This document shows positions 18,346-28,301 of a DNA stretch of 32,925 nt, piece after piece. Position numbers and translations under genes: made by a program. The DNA is from Prochlorococcus sp. AG-670-O13. Lineage in GTDB: Bacteria; Cyanobacteriota; Cyanobacteriia; PCC-6307; Cyanobiaceae. The DNA lies in assembly GCA_003209055.1 (NCBI GenBank), contig QCTB01000012.1, forward strand, positions 1 through 32,925, read 5' to 3'. A model generated the notes under the pieces. It had not been told where the DNA came from. It worked only from the letters and a program-made list of their open reading frames with translations, and searched no databases. Positions within the stretch are counted from its first letter, which is position 1; each line of letters begins with the position of its first letter.

Positions 18346-19781
18346 CTGATCCAAATTTTGACTTTGATTTAATTGTAATTGGCGCGGGATACGGAGGATT
18401 TGATGCCGCCAAACATGCCGCACTTAAAGGTCTTAAAGTTGCCATAATAGAGTCTGGAGAGATGGGAGGCACTTGCGTAAATAAAGGATGCGTACCTTCA
18501 AAAGCTCTTTTGGCAGCAAGTGGGAAAGTTAGAGAAATAGCTAATTATGAACATCTAGCAAAATTTGGTATTCATGCCTCACCAGTTAGATTCGAAAGAT
18601 CAAAAATTGCTGATCACGCTAATAACTTAGTCTCAAATGTCAGAGAAAATTTAACAAAAACCCTCAAGAGAAGCGGAGTTGAAATTATTTCTGGATTTGG
18701 AAGAATTGAAGGTAATCAAAAAGTAGGAGTAAGAGATAATAATGGAATTGATAAGATCTTTACATGTGAAAATATAGTTCTAGCGACAGGTTCTTCTCCC
18801 TTTGTCCCTTCTGGAATAACTTTAGATAATAGAACAGTTTTCACAAGCGATGAAGCAGTTAAGCTTGAATGGCTTCCAAGATGGATCGCTATTATTGGAA
18901 GTGGATATATAGGTTTAGAATTCGCTGATGTATATACTGCTCTAGGTTGCGAAGTTACTATGATCGAGGCTATGGAAAACATAATGCCGACCTTTGATCC
19001 GGATATCACAAAAATAGCTAAGAAAAATCTTATTCAATCAAGAGATATTGATACAAAATCAAATGTATTTGCCACTAAAATTACTCCTGGGTGTCCTGTA
19101 AAGATAGAACTGACTGATGCAAAATCAAAGGAAGTTGTAGAAAACTTAGAAGTTGATGGAGTTCTTGTGGCTACTGGTAGAAGTCCTAATAGTAAAAATC
19201 TCAATCTCGATTCAGTTGGTATCGAAACAGTAAAAGGATATATTCCTATTGATGATCAAATGAGAGTTATAAATGGCGAAAAAATAATACCTAATGTTTG
19301 GGCTGTTGGTGATGTTACTGGCAAACTTATGCTTGCTCATACAGCAGCAGCTCAAGGAACAATTGCTATTGATAATATATGTGGTGAGAATATTGAAATT
19401 AATTACAGGAGTATTCCAGCTGCAACATTTACACATCCTGAGATAAGTTCAGTAGGCCTTTCTGAAATTGATGCCAAAGAAAAATCCATCAAAGAAGGTT
19501 TTACTTTAGGAGTTGTGAAGAGTTACTTTAAAGCTAATTCTAAGGCATTAGCAGAATTAGAAAGCGATGGAATTCTTAAGTTGCTTTTTAATAAAGAAAG
19601 TGGAAAAGTATTAGGTGCTCATATCTTTGGGATGCATGCAGCTGATTTGATTCAAGAAATTGCAAATGCGATCTCTAGAAACCAAGATGTAATACAGCTA
19701 GCTACTGAAGTTCATACTCACCCTACTCTTAGTGAAGTAGTTGAGGTTGCTTATAAACAGGCAGCATCTCAAGTAAAATAA
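18342..19781 (+). CDS. lpd: Dihydrolipoamide dehydrogenase (E3)
   Basis: FAD-binding VIGAGYGGFDAA, redox motif GGTCVNKGCVPSK, NAD-binding GSGYIGLEFA, C-terminal HTHPTLSE; GTG start overlapping the upstream stop. Confidence 0.95.
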   Translation: MTDPNFDFDLIVIGAGYGGFDAAKHAALKGLKVAIIESGEMGGTCVNKGCVPSKALLAASGKVREIANYEHLAKFGIHASPVRFERSKIADHANNLVSNVRENLTKTLKRSGVEIISGFGRIEGNQKVGVRDNNGIDKIFTCENIVLATGSSPFVPSGITLDNRTVFTSDEAVKLEWLPRWIAIIGSGYIGLEFADVYTALGCEVTMIEAMENIMPTFDPDITKIAKKNLIQSRDIDTKSNVFATKITPGCPVKIELTDAKSKEVVENLEVDGVLVATGRSPNSKNLNLDSVGIETVKGYIPIDDQMRVINGEKIIPNVWAVGDVTGKLMLAHTAAAQGTIAIDNICGENIEINYRSIPAATFTHPEISSVGLSEIDAKEKSIKEGFTLGVVKSYFKANSKALAELESDGILKLLFNKESGKVLGAHIFGMHAADLIQEIANAISRNQDVIQLATEVHTHPTLSEVVEVAYKQAASQVK

Positions 19782-19792
19782 ATTAATTTTTT

Positions 19793-20680
19793 ATGAAAAT
19801 AAGACGTAGGCCACCAAATCCAACAGTCAGGGTAGAAAATCTTGAGTATGCTGTTCCTCATAGAGAGGCAAAGGCAAAAAATATTTTAGAAGAAATTGTT
19901 TGGCATAAAGATACTGAAATCAAAAATTTCAAGAAAATAATCTCCCTTGAAGATCTTATAAAAAAGCTGGATAAGCTTTCTCCACCTAAAGATTTTTTTA
20001 AAAGTATTTTAAATTCTAAAATTAGACCTGGAGTTATTGCTGAGATAAAAAAAGCTAGTCCAAGTAAAGGCGTTATTAGAGAAGATTTTAAACCAAAAGA
20101 AATTGCTTCTTGTTATGAAAGATCTGGTGCCTCATGTCTCTCGGTATTGACTGATAAAAGATTTTTTCAAGGGAGTTTTGAAATACTTCAAGATGTCAGA
20201 AGAGCTACTAATCTACCTTTGCTCTGCAAAGATTTTATTATTTCTGCTTATCAAATTTATAAAGCCAGAGTATCTGGTGCTGATGCCATATTATTAATTG
20301 CTGCAATCTTAAGCGATGATGATTTATTTTATTTGAAGAAAATTGCAGACAATTTAAAGATGAGCGTTTTAGTTGAAGTGCATGATGATCAAGAACTCGA
20401 GAGAATATTGAGTTTGGGATCATTCAATTTAATAGGAATAAATAATAGAGACTTGAAGACTTTTAAAACTGATCTGAGAACATCGATAGAAATAATGAGA
20501 AAATATTCCGATATATTTGCAAAACATAATATTGTTCCTATTAGTGAATCTGGAATAAATAACTCAGAAGATTTAAAAAAACTCAATTCGATTGGAATTA
20601 AGGGTGTTTTAATTGGAGAAAGGTTTATGAGGGAAAGCGATATTGAAAACTCTTTTAAGAAATTATTTAACTCAATTTAA
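19793..20680 (+). CDS. trpC: Indole-3-glycerol phosphate synthase
   Basis: [47 protein letters not shown]...VLIGERFMR. Confidence 0.95.
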   Translation: MKIRRRPPNPTVRVENLEYAVPHREAKAKNILEEIVWHKDTEIKNFKKIISLEDLIKKLDKLSPPKDFFKSILNSKIRPGVIAEIKKASPSKGVIREDFKPKEIASCYERSGASCLSVLTDKRFFQGSFEILQDVRRATNLPLLCKDFIISAYQIYKARVSGADAILLIAAILSDDDLFYLKKIADNLKMSVLVEVHDDQELERILSLGSFNLIGINNRDLKTFKTDLRTSIEIMRKYSDIFAKHNIVPISESGINNSEDLKKLNSIGIKGVLIGERFMRESDIENSFKKLFNSI

Positions 20681-20739
20681 TTAAAGCTGGATATTTGTGC
20701 TATAAACTTGAGTATTGTTAAGTTGTATTTTATATATAA

Positions 20740-21408
20740 ATGCAGGTTGTAATAGTAACTGGAATTCTTGCTGGGTTTGTTCATGTAGTCAGTGGCGCAG
20801 ATCATCTTATTGCAATGGTCCCATCAGCGATTACAAGTCCAAAACTTGCGGCAAGGAATAGTATCTCATGGGGCTTGGGACACTCTTCTGGAGTAATTTT
20901 TTTAGCCTTCCTTGCAATTTTTATAAAAGATATTACCCCTTTAAGTAAATTTTCTAACGTTGCTGAATTTTTAGTTGGAATTTCACTTCTTATTGTTGGA
21001 GTCTTTGCGATAAGGAATTCTTTGCATATAAATATACACTCTCATTCTCATCAACATAATGGCGTAGCTCATCATCATTTGCATTTTCATAGTGAAAATA
21101 ACAAAGAACATAATAAGCATTCTCATGCATTGACAGGTTTAGGATTACTGCATGGTTTAGCAGGAGGTTCTCATTTTCTTGCAGTTCTTCCAGCATTAGC
21201 TTTACCTCTTCCTAATGCATTTGCTTATTTAGTAGCATATTTGGGTGGTTCTTTAGCAAGTATGATTTTATTTACTTGCCTAATATCTGTTACAACTTTG
21301 AATGCAGGGCAAAAATTTATCAGAAGGTTGATAGCTTTTGCTGGTGGATTATCTTTTTCTATGGGCTTATTTTGGGTACAAAAAAGCACCTCTCTATTTT
21401 TGACTTAG
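20740..21408 (+). CDS. NicO/UreH-like nickel(cobalt) permease family membrane protein
   Basis: HVVSGADHLIAMVP, His-rich loop HSHSHQHNGVAHHHLHFHSENNKEHNKHSH, LGLLHGLAGGSHFLAVLP. Confidence 0.75.
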   Translation: MQVVIVTGILAGFVHVVSGADHLIAMVPSAITSPKLAARNSISWGLGHSSGVIFLAFLAIFIKDITPLSKFSNVAEFLVGISLLIVGVFAIRNSLHINIHSHSHQHNGVAHHHLHFHSENNKEHNKHSHALTGLGLLHGLAGGSHFLAVLPALALPLPNAFAYLVAYLGGSLASMILFTCLISVTTLNAGQKFIRRLIAFAGGLSFSMGLFWVQKSTSLFLT

Positions 21409-21749
21409 AAGAATTTTTTAATTTTCGAAGTTACTATTCCAATAACTTTTTCATTATTAATTAACCCAAATTTATTGCTGTCATTACTATAGTTAATATT
21501 ATCTCCGTAAACTTCAATACTATTTTTATTAAAGTTTCTTACTCTTTTAATTAACTTAATATTTTTAAAAGGATGATAGAAAATTACTATTTGACCAACA
21601 TACAAAAGTGATTTGTCTTTAATATATTTTTTAAAAAAAACTATTTCACCATCCTTTAATGTAGGCATCATAGAATTACCACAAACGATTGCGGTTTTTC
21701 TTAATCCAAAAAAAAATGCGATTATATCGTAAAAATTTTTTAAAATAAT
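21405..21749 (-). CDS. sodX: Nickel-type superoxide dismutase maturation protease (S26 signal peptidase-like); exact start unresolved
   Basis: In-frame IVCGNSMMPTLKDGEIVFFKK places the presumed catalytic Ser upstream of the first ATG (21671); later VIFYHPFKNIKLIKRV and YGDN. Directly downstream of sodN. Confidence 0.8.
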   Translation of the reverse strand: MILKNFYDIIAFFFGLRKTAIVCGNSMMPTLKDGEIVFFKKYIKDKSLLYVGQIVIFYHPFKNIKLIKRVRNFNKNSIEVYGDNINYSNDSNKFGLINNEKVIGIVTSKIKKFF

Positions 21750-21753
21750 AAGA

Positions 21754-22227
21754 CTAGCTAGCTTTTACAAAAGCATCGCTTCTACCTTTTGATTCCCAGA
21801 AGATATTATGTATTTTTTCTACATAATTCATTAATTCTTCTGCTTGAGATAGATCAATATTTACTTTACAAGCACTACATAATTTAGCTGCTTTCCAGAT
21901 TGTTTCATGTAGATCTGGATAGGTTTCTAAATGAACTGGTTTAAAATAATCTGTCCATAAGATAAGAATTTCCTTCTTAGTTTCTTTAGCCTGTTCTTCT
22001 TTAACTGCCACAAATCTAGAAAAAGTATTGCTGTAAGCAGCCCAATCTTCTGAGTTAGTACTGGAAGGAGGAGTAAGGGCAATTAATTTCTTCGTCATTG
22101 CCAATACTGCTTCAGCAGCAACTCTTGCAGAGGCAGGGTCATAAACACCACATGGACCATCACAATGAGCATGTGCTTCGATTGTAGAATTTTTATTTAA
22201 AAGAGAATAGATCAATTTAGTTAGCAT
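21754..22227 (-). CDS. sodN: Nickel-type superoxide dismutase
   Basis: Ni-hook motif HCDGPCGVYDPASARVAAEAVLAMTKK after a short propeptide. Confidence 0.96.
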   Translation of the reverse strand: MLTKLIYSLLNKNSTIEAHAHCDGPCGVYDPASARVAAEAVLAMTKKLIALTPPSSTNSEDWAAYSNTFSRFVAVKEEQAKETKKEILILWTDYFKPVHLETYPDLHETIWKAAKLCSACKVNIDLSQAEELMNYVEKIHNIFWESKGRSDAFVKAS

Positions 22228-22302
22228 TTCTTTTTTTTATACTTGAATATATCTTACTTGTAGATTAACTAAATTGAAAAGTTTTAGATGTTATTTCTTA
22301 CT

Positions 22303-22875
22303 TTAATTGACTTTTAATAATTCAACTTCAAAAATTAAAGTTGCATTCGCAGGAATTACATTTCCCGCTCCTCTTGATCCATACCCTAATTCAGGAGGGA
22401 TTGTTAATTTTCTTTTTCCCCCAACTTTCATTCCGGCTACTCCTTCATCCCAACCCTTAATTACTCTCCCTGCACCTAATGGGAAACTGAATGGAGCCCT
22501 CCCAATGCTGGTATCAAATTGGGTTCCATCTTCTAATGTTCCTGTGTAGTTTACAGAAACTGTTTGTCCAGAGTTAGCTTCATCTCCTTCTCCTATTACT
22601 AGGTCAATTATTTTTAAACCACTATCTGTAGTTCTGGAGTTGCTTTCTTCTTGTGTTTCTTCAGCCATAGCAAAAAGTATTGGGTTTGGATCTGATGGAT
22701 CTAGTTCAAATATATTGGTATTTGAGACATTAGATGATTTTGTAACAGGTGTTTCATTTACGATTTCAGTTTTTGATTCAGCTGCATTAACAATTTGAGG
22801 TGAATTAAATTGACTAAACAGAGTTAAGGAAATGCAAAAGACAAATACCGTAAAACTAATTAAAACTTCTTTCAC
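22303..22875 (-). CDS. FKBP-type peptidyl-prolyl cis-trans isomerase with N-terminal signal/anchor
   Basis: [68 protein letters not shown]. Confidence 0.95.
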   Translation of the reverse strand: MKEVLISFTVFVFCISLTLFSQFNSPQIVNAAESKTEIVNETPVTKSSNVSNTNIFELDPSDPNPILFAMAEETQEESNSRTTDSGLKIIDLVIGEGDEANSGQTVSVNYTGTLEDGTQFDTSIGRAPFSFPLGAGRVIKGWDEGVAGMKVGGKRKLTIPPELGYGSRGAGNVIPANATLIFEVELLKVN

Positions 22876-22964
22876 TTAATTTTAAAAGTTACTATATTTA
22901 ATAGTACAGAAAAAGGTACAATAATATATCTCTTTAAGAGAATTAATTTAGAAATTTCATATTA

Positions 22965-24455
22965 TTGATCAACATTCAAAATAAAAGGTTTATTAAATAT
23001 TTTTATCCATGTTTGGGAGGTATCTTCGGAGGAATTGCTACATCAAGCCACTTATGGTTAGTTTTTATGCCCATATCCTTATTTATTTTATGGAGTAGAA
23101 GTGAAAAAAAAGCAGCAAACTTTCTTTGGGGATTTTTCTTTATTTTAGTGAGTCATTCTTGGCTTTTTGAACTTCACCCATTGACCTGGCTAGGGTTTTC
23201 ATGGATATCAAGCTTAATTATCTCCATTTCGATTTTGTTGGGTTGTTCTTTAATAGGAGGAATCTTGGTACTTTTATGGGGTCTTTTTGGAAAAAGAATT
23301 CTACTTAAGAAGGATATTTCTAAAATGAAATTTATGCCATTAACTACAAAAGTTTTATTGTTATCTTTTTCCTGGGGTATAGGTGAATATATTCTTTCTC
23401 AAACGCCATTATTTTGGATAGGTTTAGGGGAAGGCTTAGTTCCTGGAGATATGTATCTTGCAGGTTTGGCAAGATGGATAGGTTCTAGTGGTTTATGTGC
23501 AGTTCAACTAATAATAAGTTTTTGGATGTATCTGATTTATGAGAAATGGAAAGGAAAATATCATTTTAAAAAAACTTTCGTTTTTGGACTTTTGATGATC
23601 TTTATTTTCCATTTCGTTGGAGGTTTAAGTAAACCAATTAATAGAAATGCCAATTATCCAGTTGCTATATGGCAAACAAATATCCCCACTAGAGAAAAAA
23701 TCAACTTTAATAATCAATACATAAATGATAAGTTATTTGCTGCTCAAAAAATTGCTTTATCAAATAATGCAAAACTCCTTATTACTCCTGAAGGGACTTT
23801 TAATAATAATTTTAATTTAGATTATAAAAGTAAGGTAAATATGTTGGCAGGAGGTTTTAGAACCTCGGAAAACGGCCTAAGAAGTTCTTTGCTGGGATAT
23901 AAAGTGGGAGATAAATTTTATTCATCCTTTATTGATAAAAATAGACTTGTACCATTAGGTGAACAAATCCCAGGATTCTTAAATATCTTCTCAAGAGGAC
24001 TATCTGCAGTAGGAGGTATTCAACCAGGATCAAATTCAAGGTTTTTTGAATGGAAATTTACTCCGCCACTTGCAATAGCAATTTGTTACGAAATTAGTGA
24101 TGGATTTAAAATAAGAAATGCTAGTAAAAGAGGAGCAGAACTAATAATTTCTGCAGCTAACTTAGATCCTTATCCAACTAAGCTTCATAATCAATTTCTA
24201 TCTATGGCTAGAGTAAGGAGTATAGAAAATAAAAAAGATAATGTCATTGTTTCTAATACGGGTCCCTCAGGATTGATAAGTTATGACGGCAGGATTATTG
24301 AACTATTTGATCCAAATATTGAGAAAAATGAAGTTCTATATCCTATTTTTTCTAATGAAAAAACTTTCTACACCAAATATGGAGAAAGACCTTTATTAGT
24401 TTTATTTGTATCTTTAGTAGGACTAAATTTATTTTTTGGAAAACTCACTAATTAA
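22965..24455 (+). CDS. lnt: Apolipoprotein N-acyltransferase
   Basis: Multiple TM helices, nitrilase-like [37 protein letters not shown] start. Confidence 0.9.
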   Translation: MINIQNKRFIKYFYPCLGGIFGGIATSSHLWLVFMPISLFILWSRSEKKAANFLWGFFFILVSHSWLFELHPLTWLGFSWISSLIISISILLGCSLIGGILVLLWGLFGKRILLKKDISKMKFMPLTTKVLLLSFSWGIGEYILSQTPLFWIGLGEGLVPGDMYLAGLARWIGSSGLCAVQLIISFWMYLIYEKWKGKYHFKKTFVFGLLMIFIFHFVGGLSKPINRNANYPVAIWQTNIPTREKINFNNQYINDKLFAAQKIALSNNAKLLITPEGTFNNNFNLDYKSKVNMLAGGFRTSENGLRSSLLGYKVGDKFYSSFIDKNRLVPLGEQIPGFLNIFSRGLSAVGGIQPGSNSRFFEWKFTPPLAIAICYEISDGFKIRNASKRGAELIISAANLDPYPTKLHNQFLSMARVRSIENKKDNVIVSNTGPSGLISYDGRIIELFDPNIEKNEVLYPIFSNEKTFYTKYGERPLLVLFVSLVGLNLFFGKLTN

Positions 24456-25601
24456 TCCTCCTCCTAATAAGATGTCATTTTTATAAAAAACTGCAGCTTG
24501 ACCAGGAGTGATAGAACTTTGACTATCTTCGAAAATTAGTTTAAACGTTTTATTAATTCCATCCTGATTTCTTGCAGGAACTAAAATTCCTTTTACCGGC
24601 TCACTTCTATATCTTATTTGTGCTTCTACTTCTATTTCTTTTACAGGCGCTTCAATTGAAACCCAGTTAACTTCTTTTATTATTGCCACTTTTTTAAAAA
24701 GGTCTTTTTTATTTGCAACATAAACTATATTTTTTTGTCTATCTAAACTTTCAACATATAAAGGTTCTGGCCATGCAATTCCTAAACCTTTTCTTTGCCC
24801 AATTGTGAAATGCTGAATCCCTTTATGTGTGCCAATAATTTCTCCATTAATATGCTTAATTTCCCCTTCCTTGGGCTCAATATGATTATCAATAAATTTT
24901 TGCATTGATCCATAATGCTCAACTAAACATAGATCTTGACTTTCTGGTTTTTTTGCAGTTCTAAGTCCAAGTCTCAATGCCTCTTTTCTTGTCTCTTCTT
25001 TTTTAAGTTTTCCAAGTGGAAGTATTAATCTGCTTAATACTTCTTGTGAAAGACTGTATAAAAAATAACTTTGATCTTTATTTTTATCAGCGCCCCTTAG
25101 GAGTAAGAAATCCTTGAATTGGAAATTTTCAGGTTTTTTTAAATTCTCACAAGAACTTTTTTGAACTCTTGCGTAGTGACCAGTGGCAATATATGTAAAC
25201 TCTTTTTGTTTAATAACAAAATTGAACATTTCTTCAAATTTTACATTTTTATTACACATCGAGCATGGAAGTGGAGTGAAGCCAGACTCATATCCTTCAG
25301 TAGTTTTTTTAACTACTTCCCTTTCAAAAATTCTTCTTGCATCTAATATATTATGGTTAATTCCTAAATCTTCACAAAGGCCTGCCGCATCAACTAATCC
25401 TTCAGAACAACAAGAGCCCTCGCCTTTCATTAACCAAAGAGTTAAGCCTTCAACTTTCCAACCATCTTCCATAAGAAGTGCAGCTGAAAGAGAACTATCT
25501 ACTCCCCCTGAAAGACCAACTACAATATGTTTTTGTCTTTTAGATTTATTATTGATGGAAAAACAGTTGTCTGATTTTTTATCCTTAAAAGTCTTTAACA
25601 T
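24429..25601 (-). CDS. mnmA: tRNA-specific 2-thiouridylase
   Basis: [18 protein letters not shown]-loop, [32 protein letters not shown]. Confidence 0.95.
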   Translation of the reverse strand: MLKTFKDKKSDNCFSINNKSKRQKHIVVGLSGGVDSSLSAALLMEDGWKVEGLTLWLMKGEGSCCSEGLVDAAGLCEDLGINHNILDARRIFEREVVKKTTEGYESGFTPLPCSMCNKNVKFEEMFNFVIKQKEFTYIATGHYARVQKSSCENLKKPENFQFKDFLLLRGADKNKDQSYFLYSLSQEVLSRLILPLGKLKKEETRKEALRLGLRTAKKPESQDLCLVEHYGSMQKFIDNHIEPKEGEIKHINGEIIGTHKGIQHFTIGQRKGLGIAWPEPLYVESLDRQKNIVYVANKKDLFKKVAIIKEVNWVSIEAPVKEIEVEAQIRYRSEPVKGILVPARNQDGINKTFKLIFEDSQSSITPGQAAVFYKNDILLGGGLISEFSKK

Positions 25602-25648
25602 GGAATTTTAAAAATTTTGAATAGCTTTTTTATTGCTTTAAACTAATT

Positions 25649-27217
25649 ATGAAAGAAATTGGATGGCCAACGATTGACTCTAAACATCTAGTTGTTTATT
25701 CAAAGCAAATGAGGGATTTAGAGACTGAAATATTTTCTCAAGGCATGCCTCAAGAGGCATTGATAGAAAAGGTTGGAATTCAAATATCTAAATGGCTTTT
25801 AAAAAGAAAATCTCTTTTAAAGGAGGGAGTGGTAGTTTTGATAGGTCCAGGTCATAACGGTGGTGATGGAGCAGTAATTGCTAAAGAGCTTTTTTTAAAG
25901 GGATATCTAGTTAAATTATGGTGCCCATTTCCCTTAAAAAAAACATTAACAATCAATTATGTAAATTATCTTACATCTATTGGCGTGAAAAAATTAGATG
26001 ATCCACCTAATCCTAAAGGAAAAGGTTTGTGGATTGACGCTGTTTTTGGGAATAATCAAAATACAAAAGTAGATGAGGAATTAATTGAATTAATTAATAA
26101 TAAATTTGATATAAAATCTGGTAATGTCGTGAGCATAGATGTGCCAACGGGTTTATGTCCTAATTCCGGGAAACCCTTTTTGAAAAATGCTGTAAAGGCA
26201 AACTATAGTTTAGTAGTTGGACTAAACAAGATTGGATTATTACAAGATACAGCATTACCTTATGTTGGCGAATTACATCATATAGATATAGGCATACCGA
26301 GAAATCTTTTAAGTAAATTAGAAAGTCATATTTTAAAAATTACTTATCAAGATTTAAAAACAATTAATTTGCCTTTATTACCAAAAAATTCAAATAAATA
26401 TAAAAGAGGTAGAACATTATTAATTACGGGCAGTGAAAAATATCCTGGTGCAGCACACTTAGCTATAAAAGGTGCTATTTCAAGTGGGGCAGGATTCGTT
26501 TCAGCAATCTTACCTGATTTAGTTGCAAAATCTATTTGGCAAGTTGCACCAGAATTAGTTGTTAAAGGAAGACTTGAAAGTGACCCTAATGGAAATTCAA
26601 ATTTATTTGAGGCTTTAAAGAATATTGATTTTTCTTCTTATGATTCAATTGTTATTGGTCCAGGAATTGGATTAAATAAGGTTGATTGGGAAAAATCAAA
26701 AGAGTACCTAATAGATTTCAAAGGTTTATTAATTCTTGATGCGGATGCCCTAAATAGAATTTCTCAATCGAATTTAGGATCTAAATTCTTTTTAGAAAGA
26801 AAGTCTGAAACTTGGATTACGCCTCATGATCAAGAATTTGTGAGGTTATTCCCCGATCTTTCTTGCACTAATAAAGTTGAACTAGCTATAAAAGTCGCTA
26901 AAGAATTTAACATCAGTATTTTATTAAAGGGAGCAAATAGCATCATTGCCAACAATAAAAAAGCATGGCAACTTTTCGGAACTGATGCTGAGACTGCAAG
27001 AGCAGGTTTAGGAGATCTTTTGTCTGGATTTATTGGCGGATGTTCGGCAATAGAGAGGTCTTATTTTGGAGATTATATTAATACTGAATCTTTGGCAAAA
27101 TACGTATTCTTACACTCTTTTGCTGCATCGAAATGTAAAAAAGGGTCAAATCCTTCTTTAGTAAGTGATCAATTATCCAAGTTAATGAGAAAAACAAAAG
27201 CGAGGCTAATGTCATGA
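25649..27217 (+). CDS. nnr: Bifunctional NAD(P)H-hydrate repair enzyme (YjeF N-terminal and kinase-like domains)
   Basis: IGPGHNGGDGAVIAKEL, SIDVPTGL, VIGPGIG, LDADALN, AGLGDLLSGFIGG. Confidence 0.92.
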   Translation: MKEIGWPTIDSKHLVVYSKQMRDLETEIFSQGMPQEALIEKVGIQISKWLLKRKSLLKEGVVVLIGPGHNGGDGAVIAKELFLKGYLVKLWCPFPLKKTLTINYVNYLTSIGVKKLDDPPNPKGKGLWIDAVFGNNQNTKVDEELIELINNKFDIKSGNVVSIDVPTGLCPNSGKPFLKNAVKANYSLVVGLNKIGLLQDTALPYVGELHHIDIGIPRNLLSKLESHILKITYQDLKTINLPLLPKNSNKYKRGRTLLITGSEKYPGAAHLAIKGAISSGAGFVSAILPDLVAKSIWQVAPELVVKGRLESDPNGNSNLFEALKNIDFSSYDSIVIGPGIGLNKVDWEKSKEYLIDFKGLLILDADALNRISQSNLGSKFFLERKSETWITPHDQEFVRLFPDLSCTNKVELAIKVAKEFNISILLKGANSIIANNKKAWQLFGTDAETARAGLGDLLSGFIGGCSAIERSYFGDYINTESLAKYVFLHSFAASKCKKGSNPSLVSDQLSKLMRKTKARLMS

Positions 27218-27241
27218 AAGAAACAATTATCAGCAGTTTTT

Positions 27242-27353
27242 TATAGTTTTAAACACATAACTATACAATTTATACCTGAAATCTGAAGCAGGTATTAAAA
27301 AATCGGCTATTTCCAAAAAAGTGTAGGAAAGTTTTAATACCTCAATCTAGGTA
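27242..27353 (+). promoter_or_regulatory. Structured leader candidate upstream of the sigma-factor gene
   Basis: Hairpins TATAGTT/AACTATA (27242-27248 / 27259-27265), ATACCTG/CAGGTAT (27272-27278 / 27289-27295), TACCT/AGGTA (27338-27342 / 27349-27353), with alternative pairings between segments. Confidence 0.4.
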
Positions 27354-27358
27354 AAAAA

Positions 27359-28300
27359 ATGGCTTCATCAGCGACTACATCAACTGAACCACAAAAAAGA
27401 AGAGGTAATGATCCTATTAGTTGGTATCTTTCTAATATCGGCCGTGTCCCCTTATTAACACCAGCTGAGGAAATAGAACTGGGTAACCAAGTTCAAAAAA
27501 TGATGATTCTGACTGAAGATGGTCAATTAAACGAAAAAACAAAAGAATTCACTCCTCAAGAAAAAAGAACAATAAAGATTGGTAGAAGATCAAAAGAGAG
27601 AATGATGAAGGCTAATTTAAGATTAGTTGTAAGTGTTGCAAAAAAGTATCAAGGTAAAGGATTAGAACTTTTGGATCTTGTTCAAGAAGGGTCTTTAGGT
27701 TTAGAGAGAGCAGTTGAAAAATTTGATCCTACAAGAGGATACAAGTTTTCTACTTATGCCTTTTGGTGGATTCGCCAAAGTATGACAAGAGCTATTGCCT
27801 GCCAATCTAGAACTATTCGTTTACCTGTTCATTTAAGTGAAAGACTTGCCACTATAAGAAAAGTGAGTAGGGAATTGGCTCATAAACTTGGAGCAATGCC
27901 AAGTAGAATTGAAATTGCAGAAGCAATGGAAATAGATGTAGAGGAACTTGATTCTGTATTGAGACAAGCTCTATCTACAAGTAGTTTGGATGCACCTGTA
28001 AATGGAGATGATGGCAGAAGTTTCTTAGGTGATCTCATTGCAGATAGTAATAATGAAGAGCCTTTAGACCAAGTTGAGCAGAAAATGCATCAAGAACAAT
28101 TAGGCAAGTGGCTAAGTCATTTAAGCGAACAAGAACAACATGTTCTAAAACTAAGATTTGGGCTGAATGGGAATGAGAGACATACCTTAGCTGAAATAGG
28201 TAGGTTATTAGAAGTATCCAGAGAAAGAGTGAGGCAGGTTGAGCTGAAGGCTTTGAGAAAATTAAGAAATTTAACCAGAAAATTACCTAGTGGAATTTGA
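27359..28300 (+). CDS. RNA polymerase sigma-70 family factor (probably group 2)
   Basis: DPISWYLSNIGRVPLLTPAEEIEL, NLRLVVSVAKKYQGKGLELLDLVQEGSLGLERAVEKFDPTRGYKFSTYAFWWIRQSMTRAI, C-terminal LAEIGRLLEVSRERVRQVELKALRKLR. Confidence 0.95.
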   Translation: MASSATTSTEPQKRRGNDPISWYLSNIGRVPLLTPAEEIELGNQVQKMMILTEDGQLNEKTKEFTPQEKRTIKIGRRSKERMMKANLRLVVSVAKKYQGKGLELLDLVQEGSLGLERAVEKFDPTRGYKFSTYAFWWIRQSMTRAIACQSRTIRLPVHLSERLATIRKVSRELAHKLGAMPSRIEIAEAMEIDVEELDSVLRQALSTSSLDAPVNGDDGRSFLGDLIADSNNEEPLDQVEQKMHQEQLGKWLSHLSEQEQHVLKLRFGLNGNERHTLAEIGRLLEVSRERVRQVELKALRKLRNLTRKLPSGI

Positions 28301-28301
28301 T

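Noticed and set aside
19212-19436. 74-aa antisense ORF in lpd (and similar antisense ORFs in murA, trpC, mnmA, pdhA, sodN/FKBP)
   Set aside because: Antisense shadows of strongly supported coding regions, with no recognisable domain.
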